In this document: positions 1-8,554 of the stretch, one piece after another
How the letters are laid out: each line of letters opens with the position of its first letter
Numbering within the stretch: position 1 is the first letter of the stretch
NCBI GenBank assembly: GCA_963811055.1
Contig: CAWEPQ010000020.1
Span: forward strand, 372,001 to 436,000
Origin: JACVRW01 sp963811055
GTDB lineage: Bacteria > Actinomycetota > Thermoleophilia > Solirubrobacterales > Thermoleophilaceae
DNA length: 64,000 nucleotides
Direction of reading: 5' to 3'
Made by a program: the position numbers and the translations under genes
The notes under the pieces: generated by a model
What the model saw: only the letters and a program-made list of their open reading frames with translations
Database searches by the model: none
Told to the model about the DNA's origin: nothing

Positions 1-1432
1 CGAACGCCTTCGAATCCGCCATCCGGCACCCGCCGAGGGGATGCGCGGCGCTCACATTGCGGTACGTCGGCGGCATCAGCCGCCCCAGCCCATTCCGTTC
101 GACCACGCTCCGGATCGCCGCGTTGGCCGCCTCGCGGACCTGCTGCGACTGCTCGGACAGCGTGTAGTTGAACGGACCGATCCCAACCGGGCCGGCGTTG
201 GGCCTGATGTGGCTGCCGGTGGGCGGCGGCGCGAGGAACTCGCCGTCGTGGGTGTCCTCGACCATGGCGAGGATCTCCACGTGGTTGTTGAAGGTGCTCA
301 GCGCCTCCTTCTTCTGGAGCCCCCACCAGGAGGGTGCGCCGGCCGGCGCACGCGCGTCGTCGTAGAGCGTGTGGGCGAGCTGCGACAGGTAGATCTCCTG
401 GAGCGTGAAGCGCTTGCCGTCGTTGGCGTGGCCCTGTCTCCCGGCCCACCAGTCGTAGCTCATCGCGGTGATGTGGTTGCCCTTGTAGATCTGGCCGTAG
501 CCGGGGAGGCCGAGCACGTCGCGGACCTTGCGCTCGTCGTACTCCACCGCCGCGATGTGGTCTCCGTTGATGCCGAGGTGCTTGCCCAAGCGGAGCGACA
601 GGCTCGGCAGGAAAGGCCGCGAGCGCATGAGCAGCGGTGAGTTGCCCATCGCGCCCGCCGCGAGGATCAGGACCTTGCACTCCACGTCGAAGGTGGTCCC
701 GGAAGGCTGGCGGGTCGCGCCGTCGCCCTCGTTGTCCATCTCGGAGGCGGTCACGACGTAGCGGTACGGGCGCGCCACGCTCTGGCGGACCAGCTCGGCC
801 TGCGAGTTGGGCCGGACCTGAACGCCGAGCGCCTCCGCCGCGGACAGGTAGTTCGTGATGACCGAGTTCTTGGCTCCGAAGATGCAGCCGGTGTGGCACC
901 ACTTGGCCTGGATGCAGCGGTTCAGGTCGATCGCCTGCGGCACCCGGTCGCACGTGTGCCCGGCGGCCGCGAGCGAGGCCGCCCAGAGTCCTCCCGACTT
1001 CGCCACCTGGTTCCAGCTGGGGCGCTGCACGCGCAGGGCCTGCTCGGCGCGCTGGTAGTAAGGGTTCAGCGCCTGGCGGGAGATCGCGCTCGGCCACATC
1101 CGGCGATCGGGGCCGTCGTCCGGGCGGTGGTCGCGGCGCTCGAAGGTCTCGCTCGGCGCGCGCAGCGAGGCCGCGAGGTAGAGGTTCGAGCTGCCGCCCA
1201 CGCCGTCCCCCAGGACGATCTGCGCGCCCAGGCCCTGCACCAGCCCGTACACGCGCGCGAGGTGCTCGATGTCCATCGACTGCCGGAAGTCGGTGTGGAG
1301 GTGGCGCTGGCCGCGCTCGAGCACGAGGATGCTCGCGTCCTGGTTGGCCGCGCGGTAGAGCTCCGCGAGGCGGAACGCGGAGATCGACCCCCCGAAGCCC
1401 GAGCCCACGATGCACACGTCCACGCGGGTCAC
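1..1432 (-). CDS. GMC-family FAD oxidoreductase (cholesterol-oxidase-like), C-terminus beyond window edge
   Basis: The frame opens at a GTG at 1432 and runs off the left edge, so about 477 residues are visible and the C-terminus is missing. The N-terminus reads VDVCIVGSGFGGS, a Rossmann FAD-binding fingerprint. A second flavin-site segment GDGVGGSSNLY follows near residue 70, and HPLGGCRM lies close to the edge, matching the conserved HP-x-GG-x-x-M segment of cholesterol-oxidase-type GMC enzymes. It should oxidise an alcohol or sterol-like substrate using FAD; the substrate cannot be read from sequence. The start overlaps the stop of the upstream gene by 4 bp (GTGA), so it is the third gene of an operon with a Tat-exported small protein and a secreted protein. 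Confidence 0.88.
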   Translation of the reverse strand, partial: MTRVDVCIVGSGFGGSISAFRLAELYRAANQDASILVLERGQRHLHTDFRQSMDIEHLARVYGLVQGLGAQIVLGDGVGGSSNLYLAASLRAPSETFERRDHRPDDGPDRRMWPSAISRQALNPYYQRAEQALRVQRPSWNQVAKSGGLWAASLAAAGHTCDRVPQAIDLNRCIQAKWCHTGCIFGAKNSVITNYLSAAEALGVQVRPNSQAELVRQSVARPYRYVVTASEMDNEGDGATRQPSGTTFDVECKVLILAAGAMGNSPLLMRSRPFLPSLSLRLGKHLGINGDHIAAVEYDERKVRDVLGLPGYGQIYKGNHITAMSYDWWAGRQGHANDGKRFTLQEIYLSQLAHTLYDDARAPAGAPSWWGLQKKEALSTFNNHVEILAMVEDTHDGEFLAPPPTGSHIRPNAGPVGIGPFNYTLSEQSQQVREAANAAIRSVVERNGLGRLMPPTYRNVSAAHPLGGCRMADSKAF

Positions 1433-2064
1433 GGGAGGTTGCCCCCCGCCGTGCGCTCCGTAGCCAGGACGCGCCGGTAGGAGTGGTCGGCGTAGCCCTG
1501 AGGCGCGATGCCGGGATGGCCCATCACCTGGAGGCCCGAGGAGTTGTCGATTGTTGCGTTCTTCTGGGCGGCCGTGCACAGGAACGCCGCGAACGGGACG
1601 GCCGCCGCGAGCTCCCACACCTGGGCGGTGGGGTTCGAGGGCGCGAGCCCGTCGATGCAGACCGCCACGCGCTTCGCGAACGGCAGGTCGATGAACTGCC
1701 CGAGCCGCAGGACCGAGCGGGCCTCGAGATCGGCAAGGAACGCCGGCGCCACGAGGTCGAACCCGATCAGGGGGTGGTGGTACAGCAGCAGCGTGTCCGC
1801 CTGGACGGCGCCGGGCTCCGGATGCGCTCCGGCGATCGCCTTGGGGTGGATCTCGTTCCCGAGATCCGTGCGCGCGGCCTTGCGGCCGGGGATCAGCGTG
1901 TCGGCGAACGCCTGGAGCGTGCCGTCCGTGAGCGTGGGCGCGGCGGCGGCCGGCGCGGCCGCGGAGAGGATGCGCTCCGCCACGGGGAGCGAGGAGAGCA
2001 CCAGGCCGCCGACGCCGAGTGCGGATGCCCGTTGCAGGACCTCTCGGCGTGAGAGCGCGTCCAT
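1429..2064 (-). CDS. Tat-signal small protein, partner of GMC oxidoreductase (DUF5987-like)
   Basis: 211 residues from the ATG at 2064. The open frame extends further upstream, but only this start puts a twin-arginine signal at the N-terminus: LSRREVLQRAS, then a hydrophobic stretch and an alanine-rich cleavage region ending near residue 45. The mature part begins with TLQAFADTLIPGRKAART, which resembles small subunits of gluconate 2-dehydrogenase-type flavoenzymes; I assign the DUF5987 type from memory. Tat export implies folding, possibly together with a cofactor-bearing partner, before secretion. Its stop overlaps the oxidoreductase start by 4 bp, and the upstream secreted protein ends only 4 nt before its ATG. 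A role as accessory subunit of the oxidoreductase is inferred from this coupling. Confidence 0.75.
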   Translation of the reverse strand: MDALSRREVLQRASALGVGGLVLSSLPVAERILSAAAPAAAAPTLTDGTLQAFADTLIPGRKAARTDLGNEIHPKAIAGAHPEPGAVQADTLLLYHHPLIGFDLVAPAFLADLEARSVLRLGQFIDLPFAKRVAVCIDGLAPSNPTAQVWELAAAVPFAAFLCTAAQKNATIDNSSGLQVMGHPGIAPQGYADHSYRRVLATERTAGGNLP

Positions 2065-2068
2065 GCGC

Positions 2069-2716
2069 TCAGTACAGGGGCGGTTGACGGTAGACCCGGC
2101 GCGCCTCGGCGGGGGTGTCGACCTTGGCCGCGCAGGTGGGCTCGGCGGCACCGAGGTTCACGAGCCGGACGCCGCCGCGGCCCGGGCCGAAGTAGGGCCA
2201 GAGCTGCATCGGGAAGCCGGGGAGGAGGCGCGGGTCCACCGACATGCCGCCGAAGCGGATGTTGGACAGAGACACGCCGCCCACCGCCTTGGCCTTGTCG
2301 AAGAAGTAGCGGCCGTCCCAGTGCCACAGCTCCGGCGGCTGGCCCTGCACGACCGAGCCGGTCCAGTGGTCGGTCTGGTGGTAGAAGCACTTGAGGGCGG
2401 CCGCGGCCACCCGGGCCGGCTCCTTCAAGAGGAAGTCGACGATGCCGAGGTCCGTCACGTTCTGGCTGCGCTTGTCGAACTCCACGCAGAACGGGTCAGC
2501 TCCGGGGTCGGGGAACGCCGTGCCGGTGCCCACTCGCTGAGTGGCGCAGCGGAACGGGTTCTGGCCGTCGTAGGGGGCGACTGGAGTGGCCGCGTCGGCG
2601 GTGGCCGCGAGCGCCAGCGAGGCGCACAGCGCGGCGACCGCGATCGCCTTCGCGCAGATGGCCTTCCCCCCGGTAGTGCCGATCGCCCCCACGTTGACCG
2701 GGCGGGATATACCCAC
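2069..2716 (-). CDS. Secreted protein of unknown function, first gene of the oxidoreductase operon
   Basis: 215 residues from a GTG at 2716; a second in-frame GTG at 2692 is also possible. Residues 22-43 form a Sec-type signal peptide (hydrophobic core AIAVAALCASLALAA, cleavage after an A-D-A context). The mature protein has about four cysteines and is rich in aromatic residues (YHQTDHW, WHWDGRYFF, LWPYFGPG), suggesting a small folded extracellular domain. No family was recognised. It ends 4 nt before the Tat-signal protein gene, so the three genes are probably co-transcribed, and it may bind or present the substrate of the oxidoreductase. That last point is inference only. Confidence 0.65.
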   Translation of the reverse strand: MGISRPVNVGAIGTTGGKAICAKAIAVAALCASLALAATADAATPVAPYDGQNPFRCATQRVGTGTAFPDPGADPFCVEFDKRSQNVTDLGIVDFLLKEPARVAAAALKCFYHQTDHWTGSVVQGQPPELWHWDGRYFFDKAKAVGGVSLSNIRFGGMSVDPRLLPGFPMQLWPYFGPGRGGVRLVNLGAAEPTCAAKVDTPAEARRVYRQPPLY

Positions 2717-2737
2717 CGGGGGCCACTGATGAAACGC

Positions 2738-3061
2738 TCAGTTTCCGGACTGCCTCCGCTCGGCCTCCTCGGACTCGGGCGTGGCGATGTTCTCCGGCAG
2801 GTTCCACTTGCGCCGGCGGGGGCCCTCCTCGTCGGGCCAGGCGCCCTCCTCCTCGAACGTGGCACGTGCCGCGTCCTCGCGCTCGCGATCCACGTCGCCG
2901 CTAACGCCCATGCGGTGGAGGACGTTCAGCAGCAGCACGGACAGGCCCGCTCCGGTGAAGAGGGCGAAGCCCTCGGCGCCCGAGCCGGAGGGGTTCACGA
3001 TGAAGCACACCACTCCCGCCAGCACCAGAAGGGCGGGAATGCCGTAGCGCACGAAGTTCAC
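2738..3061 (-). CDS. Small two-helix membrane protein
   Basis: 107 residues if translation starts at the GTG at 3061. The frame is open further upstream, but that extension is arginine-rich low-complexity sequence and overlaps the divergent gene at 3106, so it is unlikely to be coding. Two hydrophobic segments are seen, about residues 7-23 (IPALLVLAGVVCFIV) and 30-48 (FALFTGAGLSVLLLNVL), followed by a charged cytoplasmic tail rich in Glu and Arg. No family recognised. It is transcribed divergently from the lipoprotein gene at 3106. The start is uncertain because no clear ribosome-binding site precedes any candidate. Confidence 0.6.
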   Translation of the reverse strand: MNFVRYGIPALLVLAGVVCFIVNPSGSGAEGFALFTGAGLSVLLLNVLHRMGVSGDVDREREDAARATFEEEGAWPDEEGPRRRKWNLPENIATPESEEAERRQSGN

Positions 3062-3105
3062 ACCCCTGTAGATACCGACGTCCGCTGCGATCCGCCACCA
3101 TTGAT

Positions 3106-4047
3106 GTGGTGAGACTGGCCCTAGGAGCCGCCGGCCTGCTCGCCGCGGCCGCGCTTGCGCTCGCGGCCTGCGGCGATGGCGGCGACCCCGCTGACTCCGC
3201 GGCTGCCCCCGCACGCAGCTCCGCCCGGCCAGTCCTGTGTGCCCGCCTGCGCGCTCAGATCACAGGGGAGGTGGCCACGCCGGAAGCCACCGAGCTGTCC
3301 GGGCTGGCGGTCTCGCAGTCCCAGCGGGGAGTGCTCTGGACCCACAACGACTCCGGCGACGTGCCACGGGTGTTCGCGGTCACGACCCGCGGGCGCCTGC
3401 TGGCCGAGCTCTCGGTGCCGAACGCGTTGGCCGTGGACTGGGAGGACATCGCCGTGGGCCCCGGGCCGGGCGGACGCGCCTCGCTCTACATGGCCGACAT
3501 CGGCGACAACGCGACGGAGCGCCCGAACGTGGTGGTCTACCGCGTGAAGGAGCCGCGGGTGGCGGACGGGGGAGGGGGCTCCACGGCACCCGCCGCGGCG
3601 CTGGTGCTCCGGTACCCCGACGGGGCGCACGACGCGGAGGCGCTGCTCGTCTCGCCCACCTCGGGCGCGCTCTTCATCGTTGCGAAGGACTACAGCGGCA
3701 AGGCGGGCATCTATCTCGCGGCCCATCCCAGGCCCGGCACGGAGACGACTCTGCGCCGGGTGGGGTCCGTCTCACTCAGCGGGGGCGACGCGGTGACCGC
3801 CGGGGACGTGTCGGCGGACGGGCGGACGATCGCCGTGCGCAGCTACTTCCGTGCGTACGCGTGGTCGCGAAGGCGCGGCGAGTCGATCGCAGCCGCCCTG
3901 AAGCGCCGCCCGTGCGCCGCGGCCGCCGACCTGCTTGACGAGGGCCAGGGCGAGTCGCTCGCCCTCGCCCGCGACGGTCGCGCCTTCTACACGGTTCCGG
4001 AGGGCGCTCGACCCGACATCCGCCGCTACAGCCGGGCCAAGCGCTGA
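3106..4047 (+). CDS. Lipoprotein, beta-propeller-like
   Basis: 313 residues starting at GTG 3106 (a second GTG follows directly). The N-terminus is a lipoprotein signal: a long Ala/Leu core ending LALAAC, whose Cys would be lipidated. The mature protein has repeated short strand-rich units such as GLAVSQSQRGVLWTHNDSGD, WEDIAVGPG, LYMADIGDNA, VSADGRTIAVRSY and GQGESLALARDGRAFYTV. Their spacing and the Ser/Asp-Gly turns look like a six- or seven-bladed propeller, similar to secreted proteins annotated as PE-PGRS-like or esterase-like. No catalytic motif was recognised. It probably faces the outside of the cell membrane; ligand unknown. Confidence 0.7.
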   Translation: MVRLALGAAGLLAAAALALAACGDGGDPADSAAAPARSSARPVLCARLRAQITGEVATPEATELSGLAVSQSQRGVLWTHNDSGDVPRVFAVTTRGRLLAELSVPNALAVDWEDIAVGPGPGGRASLYMADIGDNATERPNVVVYRVKEPRVADGGGGSTAPAAALVLRYPDGAHDAEALLVSPTSGALFIVAKDYSGKAGIYLAAHPRPGTETTLRRVGSVSLSGGDAVTAGDVSADGRTIAVRSYFRAYAWSRRRGESIAAALKRRPCAAAADLLDEGQGESLALARDGRAFYTVPEGARPDIRRYSRAKR

Positions 4048-4080
4048 TCCTCCGGATGACACGAAGCAGCCAGGAGAAGG

Positions 4081-4329
4081 TTGGAACGCGAGGCCAGCGA
4101 ACGCCACGACATGCGCGAGCTGGCATGCGAGCACTGCGGGGCCCACCTGCCGGTTCCGTTCTGGAAGTGGAACAACCGGCGCCCTGAGGGCACCGGACCG
4201 GCGGGAACGGTGCGCTGCGGGGTCTGCGGATGGCGCTACGAGCTCACGCGCGGGGGGAGTGAGTGGCACGTGGTGGGCGAGCACCCGCCGCTGTATACGC
4301 CCGGGCGCCCGCGCCTCGACGGCGGCTAG
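4081..4329 (+). CDS. Small zinc-ribbon protein
   Basis: 82 residues from TTG 4081, supported by an AGGAG at 4072-4076; an internal ATG at 4111 is an alternative. Two CxxC pairs (CEHC near residue 16 and CGVC near residue 46) give a four-cysteine zinc ribbon. The remainder is polar, with a conserved-looking tryptophan-rich segment FWKWNN. No further domain is present. Such proteins often act as small DNA- or protein-binding adaptors, but nothing here fixes the role. It lies 33 nt upstream of the acetyltransferase-like gene on the same strand. Confidence 0.6.
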   Translation: MEREASERHDMRELACEHCGAHLPVPFWKWNNRRPEGTGPAGTVRCGVCGWRYELTRGGSEWHVVGEHPPLYTPGRPRLDGG

Positions 4330-4362
4330 CTGTTAAAGACATCCGCGGCACAGCCGACAGAA

Positions 4363-5433
4363 ATGGAAGTGGAAACCCGCTTCCTGACTCTGGACAGGCT
4401 CGACCCGGGCGACGAGCAGGCCTGGCGCCGGCTCGTGGACCGCAGCATCGACGTCAACCCGTTCTTCGAGCCCGACTTCATGCTCCCCGCCGCGCACCAT
4501 CTCGGTTCGCGCTCGAGCGGGCTGCTGCTGCTCGAGGAGAACGGGGAGTGGCTCGCCTGCCTGCCGGTCAGCAATCGAGCGACCAAGCTCCAGGTACCGG
4601 TGCTCGCCGGTTGGAGCACCCCCTACTCGTTTCTGGGCACGCCGCTCGTGGCGGAGGGCGGCGCGGCGCACCTTCCCGAGCTGCTCGCGGACGGCCTGCG
4701 CGGCAAGCTGACGGGTGTGGCGGTGCTCGACCAGATGTCGGTCGAGAGCGCTGCGTGGACTGCCTGCGAAGACGCGATCCTCAGCGGGGACGTGGTGGCC
4801 GTGGCCCGGCGCGACTACGACCGCGCGGCCTTCGCCCCGGACGAAGCGGGGGCCCCGCTGCCGCTTCCATCACGCCGCCGCGCGGACCTGCGCCGCACCA
4901 GGCGGAGGCTCGAGGAGCGGCTCGGCGCCGAGGTCGAGTTCGTACAGGTCGAGCCCGACGAGCAGGCGCTCACCGAGTTCCTCCGGCTCGAGGCCTCCGG
5001 CTGGAAGGGCGAGGCGGGCACCGCGTTCGCCGCCCAGGCCACGCACGCAGCGTTCTTCAAGGACATGTGCCGGCGCTTCGCGGGGCTCGGCCGGCTCGAG
5101 CTGACGGCCATGCGCTGCGGCGGCCGTACCCTCGCGATGGCCACGCTGCTGACGGCGCGGGACTGCCGCTACGCGTTCAAGGTCGCCTTCGATGAGGAGT
5201 TCCGCAAGCAGGCGCCGGGCGCTCAGCTCATCGTGCAAGTGGCGGAGAACCCGCCCACCGGAGCGTCCGCCTTCGTCGACTCCTGCTCAGACTCGGACAA
5301 CGAGACGATGAACCGCCTCTGGCCGGACCGGCGCAGGCTCGTGTCGGTGGTGCTGGCCCGTCCGGGCGTTCGCGCCGGCGTGATCAAGCGCGCGCTTCGT
5401 GTGGCCGGCGTGGGCGCAGCCGACGCTGCCTGA
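4363..5433 (+). CDS. GNAT-fold acetyltransferase, BioF2/FemAB-like
   Basis: 356 residues from ATG 4363. The layout is that of the BioF2-like (Acetyltransf_6) family: an N-terminal half with NPFFEPDFMLPAAHHL and LLLLEENGEWLACLPV, a central Arg-rich stretch (RRRADLRRTRRRLEERLG), then FLRLEASGWKGEAGTAF (residues about 207-223) and a C-terminal half with LTAMRCGGRTLAMATLL and FKVAFDEEFRKQAPGAQLI. These proteins transfer acyl or aminoacyl groups and often occur near surface-polysaccharide genes. Substrate is not evident. It converges with the lipoprotein gene at 5437, with three bases between the two stop codons. Confidence 0.8.
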   Translation: MEVETRFLTLDRLDPGDEQAWRRLVDRSIDVNPFFEPDFMLPAAHHLGSRSSGLLLLEENGEWLACLPVSNRATKLQVPVLAGWSTPYSFLGTPLVAEGGAAHLPELLADGLRGKLTGVAVLDQMSVESAAWTACEDAILSGDVVAVARRDYDRAAFAPDEAGAPLPLPSRRRADLRRTRRRLEERLGAEVEFVQVEPDEQALTEFLRLEASGWKGEAGTAFAAQATHAAFFKDMCRRFAGLGRLELTAMRCGGRTLAMATLLTARDCRYAFKVAFDEEFRKQAPGAQLIVQVAENPPTGASAFVDSCSDSDNETMNRLWPDRRRLVSVVLARPGVRAGVIKRALRVAGVGAADAA

Positions 5434-5436
5434 CGC

Positions 5437-6798
5437 CTAGGGAAACGACGTCGGAGTGACCTGGATGGGGGAGGCCAGCTGCGTGCTGCGCGCGGCCCCG
5501 TTGGCCGTGCCCGCGTCCTCGAAGTACAGGGTGCGGGTGGCGGTCAGGTTCTTGAAGCCGGCGGTACGCGGATCGGTGTTCGGGATGGCCTGCGTGATCC
5601 ACGGGCCGCTGTTGCCGAAGGCCGTGTTGTCTCCGGTGCACTGTGTCTCGGCCCCGCCGCCCGGCGTGCTGTCATCGAAGTAGTAGGAGCTGCTCGCGAA
5701 GCCGGCGATGTCGGTCTGGGTGGTGTGGACGATCGAGAGCCCGCCCTGGTCGCCATCCACGCTCTCCCAGGCCAGCGACCCTGCCGTGACGCTGTCGGGC
5801 ACGCCGTCCACCGTCACCCCGCCCGTGTTCACGTTGTTCTTGTACGTCATCCCGTCCGCCGCGGGCGCGTAGTCGAAGTAGTCCATGATCCCCGGGATCG
5901 CGTGCACCCGCAGGAACGTGCGGATGTCCTGGCGGCGCTCGTAGAAGATGTGCTCGCGCTGAGTCAGGGGGCCGCTGTTCGCGCCGATGTAGGAGCGGAT
6001 GGCGCGAACCGGTCCGTCCCTGTTCGCGATGAAGGCGCCCTCGGCGTCGTTGAAGGTGTTCTCGGTGCGGCCGCAGTTGCCGGGAGCGAACTGGGGCTTG
6101 GCGCGGTCGAGGATGTCCACGCCGGAAGAGCCCGGCGTCGTGATCTTCAGCTGGTCGTTGAGCCAGCGATCCGAGAAGTGGTCGGAGTAGTACGGCGTCG
6201 TGACCGTCGAGTTCTCGGGGTTGGGGCCGTCCTGGAGCTTGTAGGTGGTCTTGTAGTCGCCCGACGTCAAGTCGAAGTCGTAGTCGACGAAGTCCTTGCC
6301 GGCGCCCGGGCTGAGGTTGCCGCTGCGCTTGAAGAGGTAGATCCAGGCCTTCTTCGTCTTGCCGTCGATGAAGGTGCTCAGGCTGAGCTTCACGCCGGAG
6401 CCGGCCACGGTGCCGGCCGGTGACGTGGCGTCGCCCGGTGCCTCCAGACCGGCGTCCACGGCACGGAACGCGATCTCGTCGTCAGCGTCCACGTTCGCGT
6501 TCGAGTCGGCGCCGGTGAAGGTGTTGGCGTCGGCGTAGACGGTGGTGAGAAGCCGGTGGCGGCGCGAGTTGTAGACCGTGCCGAGGTCCACCTGCTTGCG
6601 CTCGTCCACCTGCACGGCGACCTGGGCCCAGCCGTCCACCCAGCTGAACGCGACCACGTCTCCAGCGGCCACGCTCTGAAGGGCCGGAACGTCCGAGCCC
6701 TTGATCACCACGGGGTCGGTGGGGCGGCCGAGGGTGCAGCCGCTGACCACGAGCGCGGCAGCCGCGGCGGAGAAGATGACGAGTGCGCGCGCAACCAT
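5437..6798 (-). CDS. Lipoprotein of unknown function
   Basis: 453 residues from ATG 6798; the open frame extends 19 codons upstream but the ATG begins a clean lipoprotein signal (MVARALVIFSAAAAALVVSGC, lipid-attachment Cys21). A segment FSWVDGWAQVAVQVDER follows at about residue 50, then DADDEIAFRAVDAG, and a long stretch rich in aromatic residues and Asn/Asp (YYSDHFSDRWLNDQL, HIFYERRQDIRTFLRVH, IMDYFDYAP). This looks like an extracellular, mostly beta protein of one or two domains. I recognise no named family. It is transcribed divergently from the cytidylyltransferase at 6885, sharing an 86-bp promoter region, which may link it to sugar metabolism, but that is weak. Confidence 0.65.
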   Translation of the reverse strand: MVARALVIFSAAAAALVVSGCTLGRPTDPVVIKGSDVPALQSVAAGDVVAFSWVDGWAQVAVQVDERKQVDLGTVYNSRRHRLLTTVYADANTFTGADSNANVDADDEIAFRAVDAGLEAPGDATSPAGTVAGSGVKLSLSTFIDGKTKKAWIYLFKRSGNLSPGAGKDFVDYDFDLTSGDYKTTYKLQDGPNPENSTVTTPYYSDHFSDRWLNDQLKITTPGSSGVDILDRAKPQFAPGNCGRTENTFNDAEGAFIANRDGPVRAIRSYIGANSGPLTQREHIFYERRQDIRTFLRVHAIPGIMDYFDYAPAADGMTYKNNVNTGGVTVDGVPDSVTAGSLAWESVDGDQGGLSIVHTTQTDIAGFASSSYYFDDSTPGGGAETQCTGDNTAFGNSGPWITQAIPNTDPRTAGFKNLTATRTLYFEDAGTANGAARSTQLASPIQVTPTSFP

Positions 6799-6884
6799 CG
6801 GGACGGCGACCCTAGTGCTCCAGCCATCGGGGGTCAAACCCTGACCGGTGTGCACGGAGCCGGGCTTGACCCATAATCGGGCGC

Positions 6885-7595
6885 GTGGAAGACGTGGTGA
6901 TACTCAGCGGCGGGCGCGGCACGCGTCTCCAGGAGCGGACCAAGGAGATCCCCAAGCCGCTCGTGGAGGTGGGGGAGTGGCCGATCCTCTGGCACGTCGT
7001 GCGCATCTACGCGGCACAGGGCTTCCGCCGCTTCTACATCGCCACCGGCTACAAGGGCGAGCTGATCGAGGAGTTCGTGGGCGGCGAGAGCTGGCCGGAC
7101 GGTGTGACCGTCGAATGCGTGGACACGGGCCTCGACACACCCACCGGCGGGCGCATCAACATGCTGCGCGACCGAATCGCGGGGCGTCCGTTCTGCGCCA
7201 CCTACGGGGACGGCGTGGCGGACATCGACCTGGCCGACCTGCTCGGGTTCCATCGCGAGCACGGCGCCACCGCCACCATGACCGTCGTCCGGCCGACGCT
7301 CCAGTTCGGCGTCACCGAGCTGAACGGCGACGGCCTCGTGGTGGGCTTCCAGGAGAAGCCGCGCTCCGACCACTGGATCAACGGCGGCTTCTTCTGCTTC
7401 GAGCCCGAGGTGTTCGACTACCTGAACGACGACTGCGTGCTCGAGCGCGAGCCGCTGGAGGCGCTGGCGCAGGGCGGCCGGCTGCGGGGCTACCGCCACA
7501 GCGGCTTCTGGAAGTGCATGGACACCTACAAGGACGCCGTCGAGCTCAACGACCTGTGGGCGGGCGAGCGGCCACCCTGGAGGATGTGGGACTAG
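6885..7595 (+). CDS. rfbF: Glucose-1-phosphate cytidylyltransferase-like enzyme
   Basis: 236 residues from GTG 6885. The N-terminus VVILSGGRGTRLQERTKEIPKPLVEVG is the nucleotide-binding and activator loop of sugar-nucleotidyltransferases, with the catalytic Arg and Lys present. CATYGDGVADIDL near residue 105 supplies the metal-binding Asp residues, and HWINGGFFCFEPEVFDYL and GFWKCMDTYKD are typical of RfbF. The reaction would be glucose-1-phosphate plus CTP to CDP-glucose, the first step to CDP-linked dideoxy sugars. The other CDP-sugar genes are not nearby. Length is close to the family norm of about 255. Confidence 0.88.
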   Translation: MEDVVILSGGRGTRLQERTKEIPKPLVEVGEWPILWHVVRIYAAQGFRRFYIATGYKGELIEEFVGGESWPDGVTVECVDTGLDTPTGGRINMLRDRIAGRPFCATYGDGVADIDLADLLGFHREHGATATMTVVRPTLQFGVTELNGDGLVVGFQEKPRSDHWINGGFFCFEPEVFDYLNDDCVLEREPLEALAQGGRLRGYRHSGFWKCMDTYKDAVELNDLWAGERPPWRMWD

Positions 7596-7647
7596 CCCCG
7601 CGGCCGAACGGGGGACACCACTACCTCAGAAGGAACTTTTCGACGGC

Positions 7648-7664
7648 GGGCGAAACAGTCGCCC
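7648..7664 (+). promoter_or_regulatory. Short hairpin abutting the start codon of the RpiR-type regulator
   Basis: GGGCGA at 7648-7653 and TCGCCC at 7659-7664 form a perfect 6-bp stem with loop AACAG. The 3' arm ends directly at the GTG start at 7665. No Shine-Dalgarno sequence lies at normal distance, but an AAGGAA occurs at about 7630-7635; folding of the hairpin would bring it closer to the start. A translational control role is inference. Confidence 0.35.
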
Positions 7665-8516
7665 GTGAGCCGCTCCGGAACCACCGCCCTCAGCCTCTCC
7701 GAAGAGATCCGCCAGCGCTTTGATGAGTTCTCGCGCTCGCAGAAGGACGTAGGCCAGTACATCGTCGACCATCTCGAGGAGGCGGCCTTCCACACCGCCG
7801 AGGAGCTCGCCCGCCGAGCCAACACCTCGAGCTCGACCGTCGTGCGCTTCGCGCAGGCGCTCGGATTCGACGGCTTCCCCGAGCTTCAGGCCTCCGCGCG
7901 AGACGAATACAGGCGCGCACGCGACGGCGGGGAGGGCCAGCAGGAGATCTCGGCGCCCCCGCTCTTCCCGATCGACCAGACCGAGTTCGAGGCTGCGCTC
8001 GCCGCCGACCACACGAACGTGGCCGAGACCGCGCGCCGCATCGATCGCGACGAGGTGACCGCCGCGGTGGACCTCATCTCGCGCGCGGATCGGATCGTTC
8101 TCTGTGGCACGGACCAGATGGCCTTCTTCGCCAGCTACCTGCGCCACCTTCTGATGCTCCTCGACCTGCGGGCGGAGGTGGTGGCCAGCCCCAGCCAGGA
8201 GGGCCTGGCCAAGCTCGGCCGCGTGGACGAGAGCACGGTGATGGTGGGGTTCTCCGCCGGCCGCCCGCACCCGCTCGTGGTGCGTGCGATGAAGCTTGCC
8301 CGCAACCGCCGGGCCGCGACGATCGCGATCGCGGACGCCACGCTCTCCGAGGTGGCGAAGTTGGCGGACCACCGGCTCTACTACTCGTCGAACAGCCCCG
8401 CCTACGTGCGCTCTCACTCGGCACTGCTCGGGGTAATCCAGGCGCTGGCGTACGGCGTCTACGCGCTCGACGAGTCCGCCTACGCGGACCGCATCAAAGC
8501 GTTTCGCCTGAAGTAG
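7665..8516 (+). CDS. MurR/RpiR family transcriptional regulator
   Basis: 283 residues from GTG 7665, the only usable start at the head of the conserved region. Residues about 10-85 form the HTH_6 domain (IVDHLEEAAFHTAEELARRANTSSSTVVRFAQALGFDGFPELQ); residues about 120-260 form a SIS sugar-phosphate-binding domain (RIVLCGTDQMAFFASYLRHLL, VGFSAGRPHPLVVRAMKLAR). Members sense phosphosugars or related ligands and regulate sugar, amino-sugar or cell-wall recycling genes. The downstream gene begins 38 nt later and encodes an exported hydrolase-like protein, which may be a target; this is inferred only from position. Confidence 0.88.
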   Translation: MSRSGTTALSLSEEIRQRFDEFSRSQKDVGQYIVDHLEEAAFHTAEELARRANTSSSTVVRFAQALGFDGFPELQASARDEYRRARDGGEGQQEISAPPLFPIDQTEFEAALAADHTNVAETARRIDRDEVTAAVDLISRADRIVLCGTDQMAFFASYLRHLLMLLDLRAEVVASPSQEGLAKLGRVDESTVMVGFSAGRPHPLVVRAMKLARNRRAATIAIADATLSEVAKLADHRLYYSSNSPAYVRSHSALLGVIQALAYGVYALDESAYADRIKAFRLK

Positions 8517-8554
8517 CTCACACGAGTACCCCGATCGGTTAGGCTCGCCGACCC

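Noticed and set aside
7597..7617. CCCCG...CGGGG stem after the cytidylyltransferase gene
   Set aside because: Five GC pairs with an 8-nt loop and no U-tract is too weak to call a terminator.
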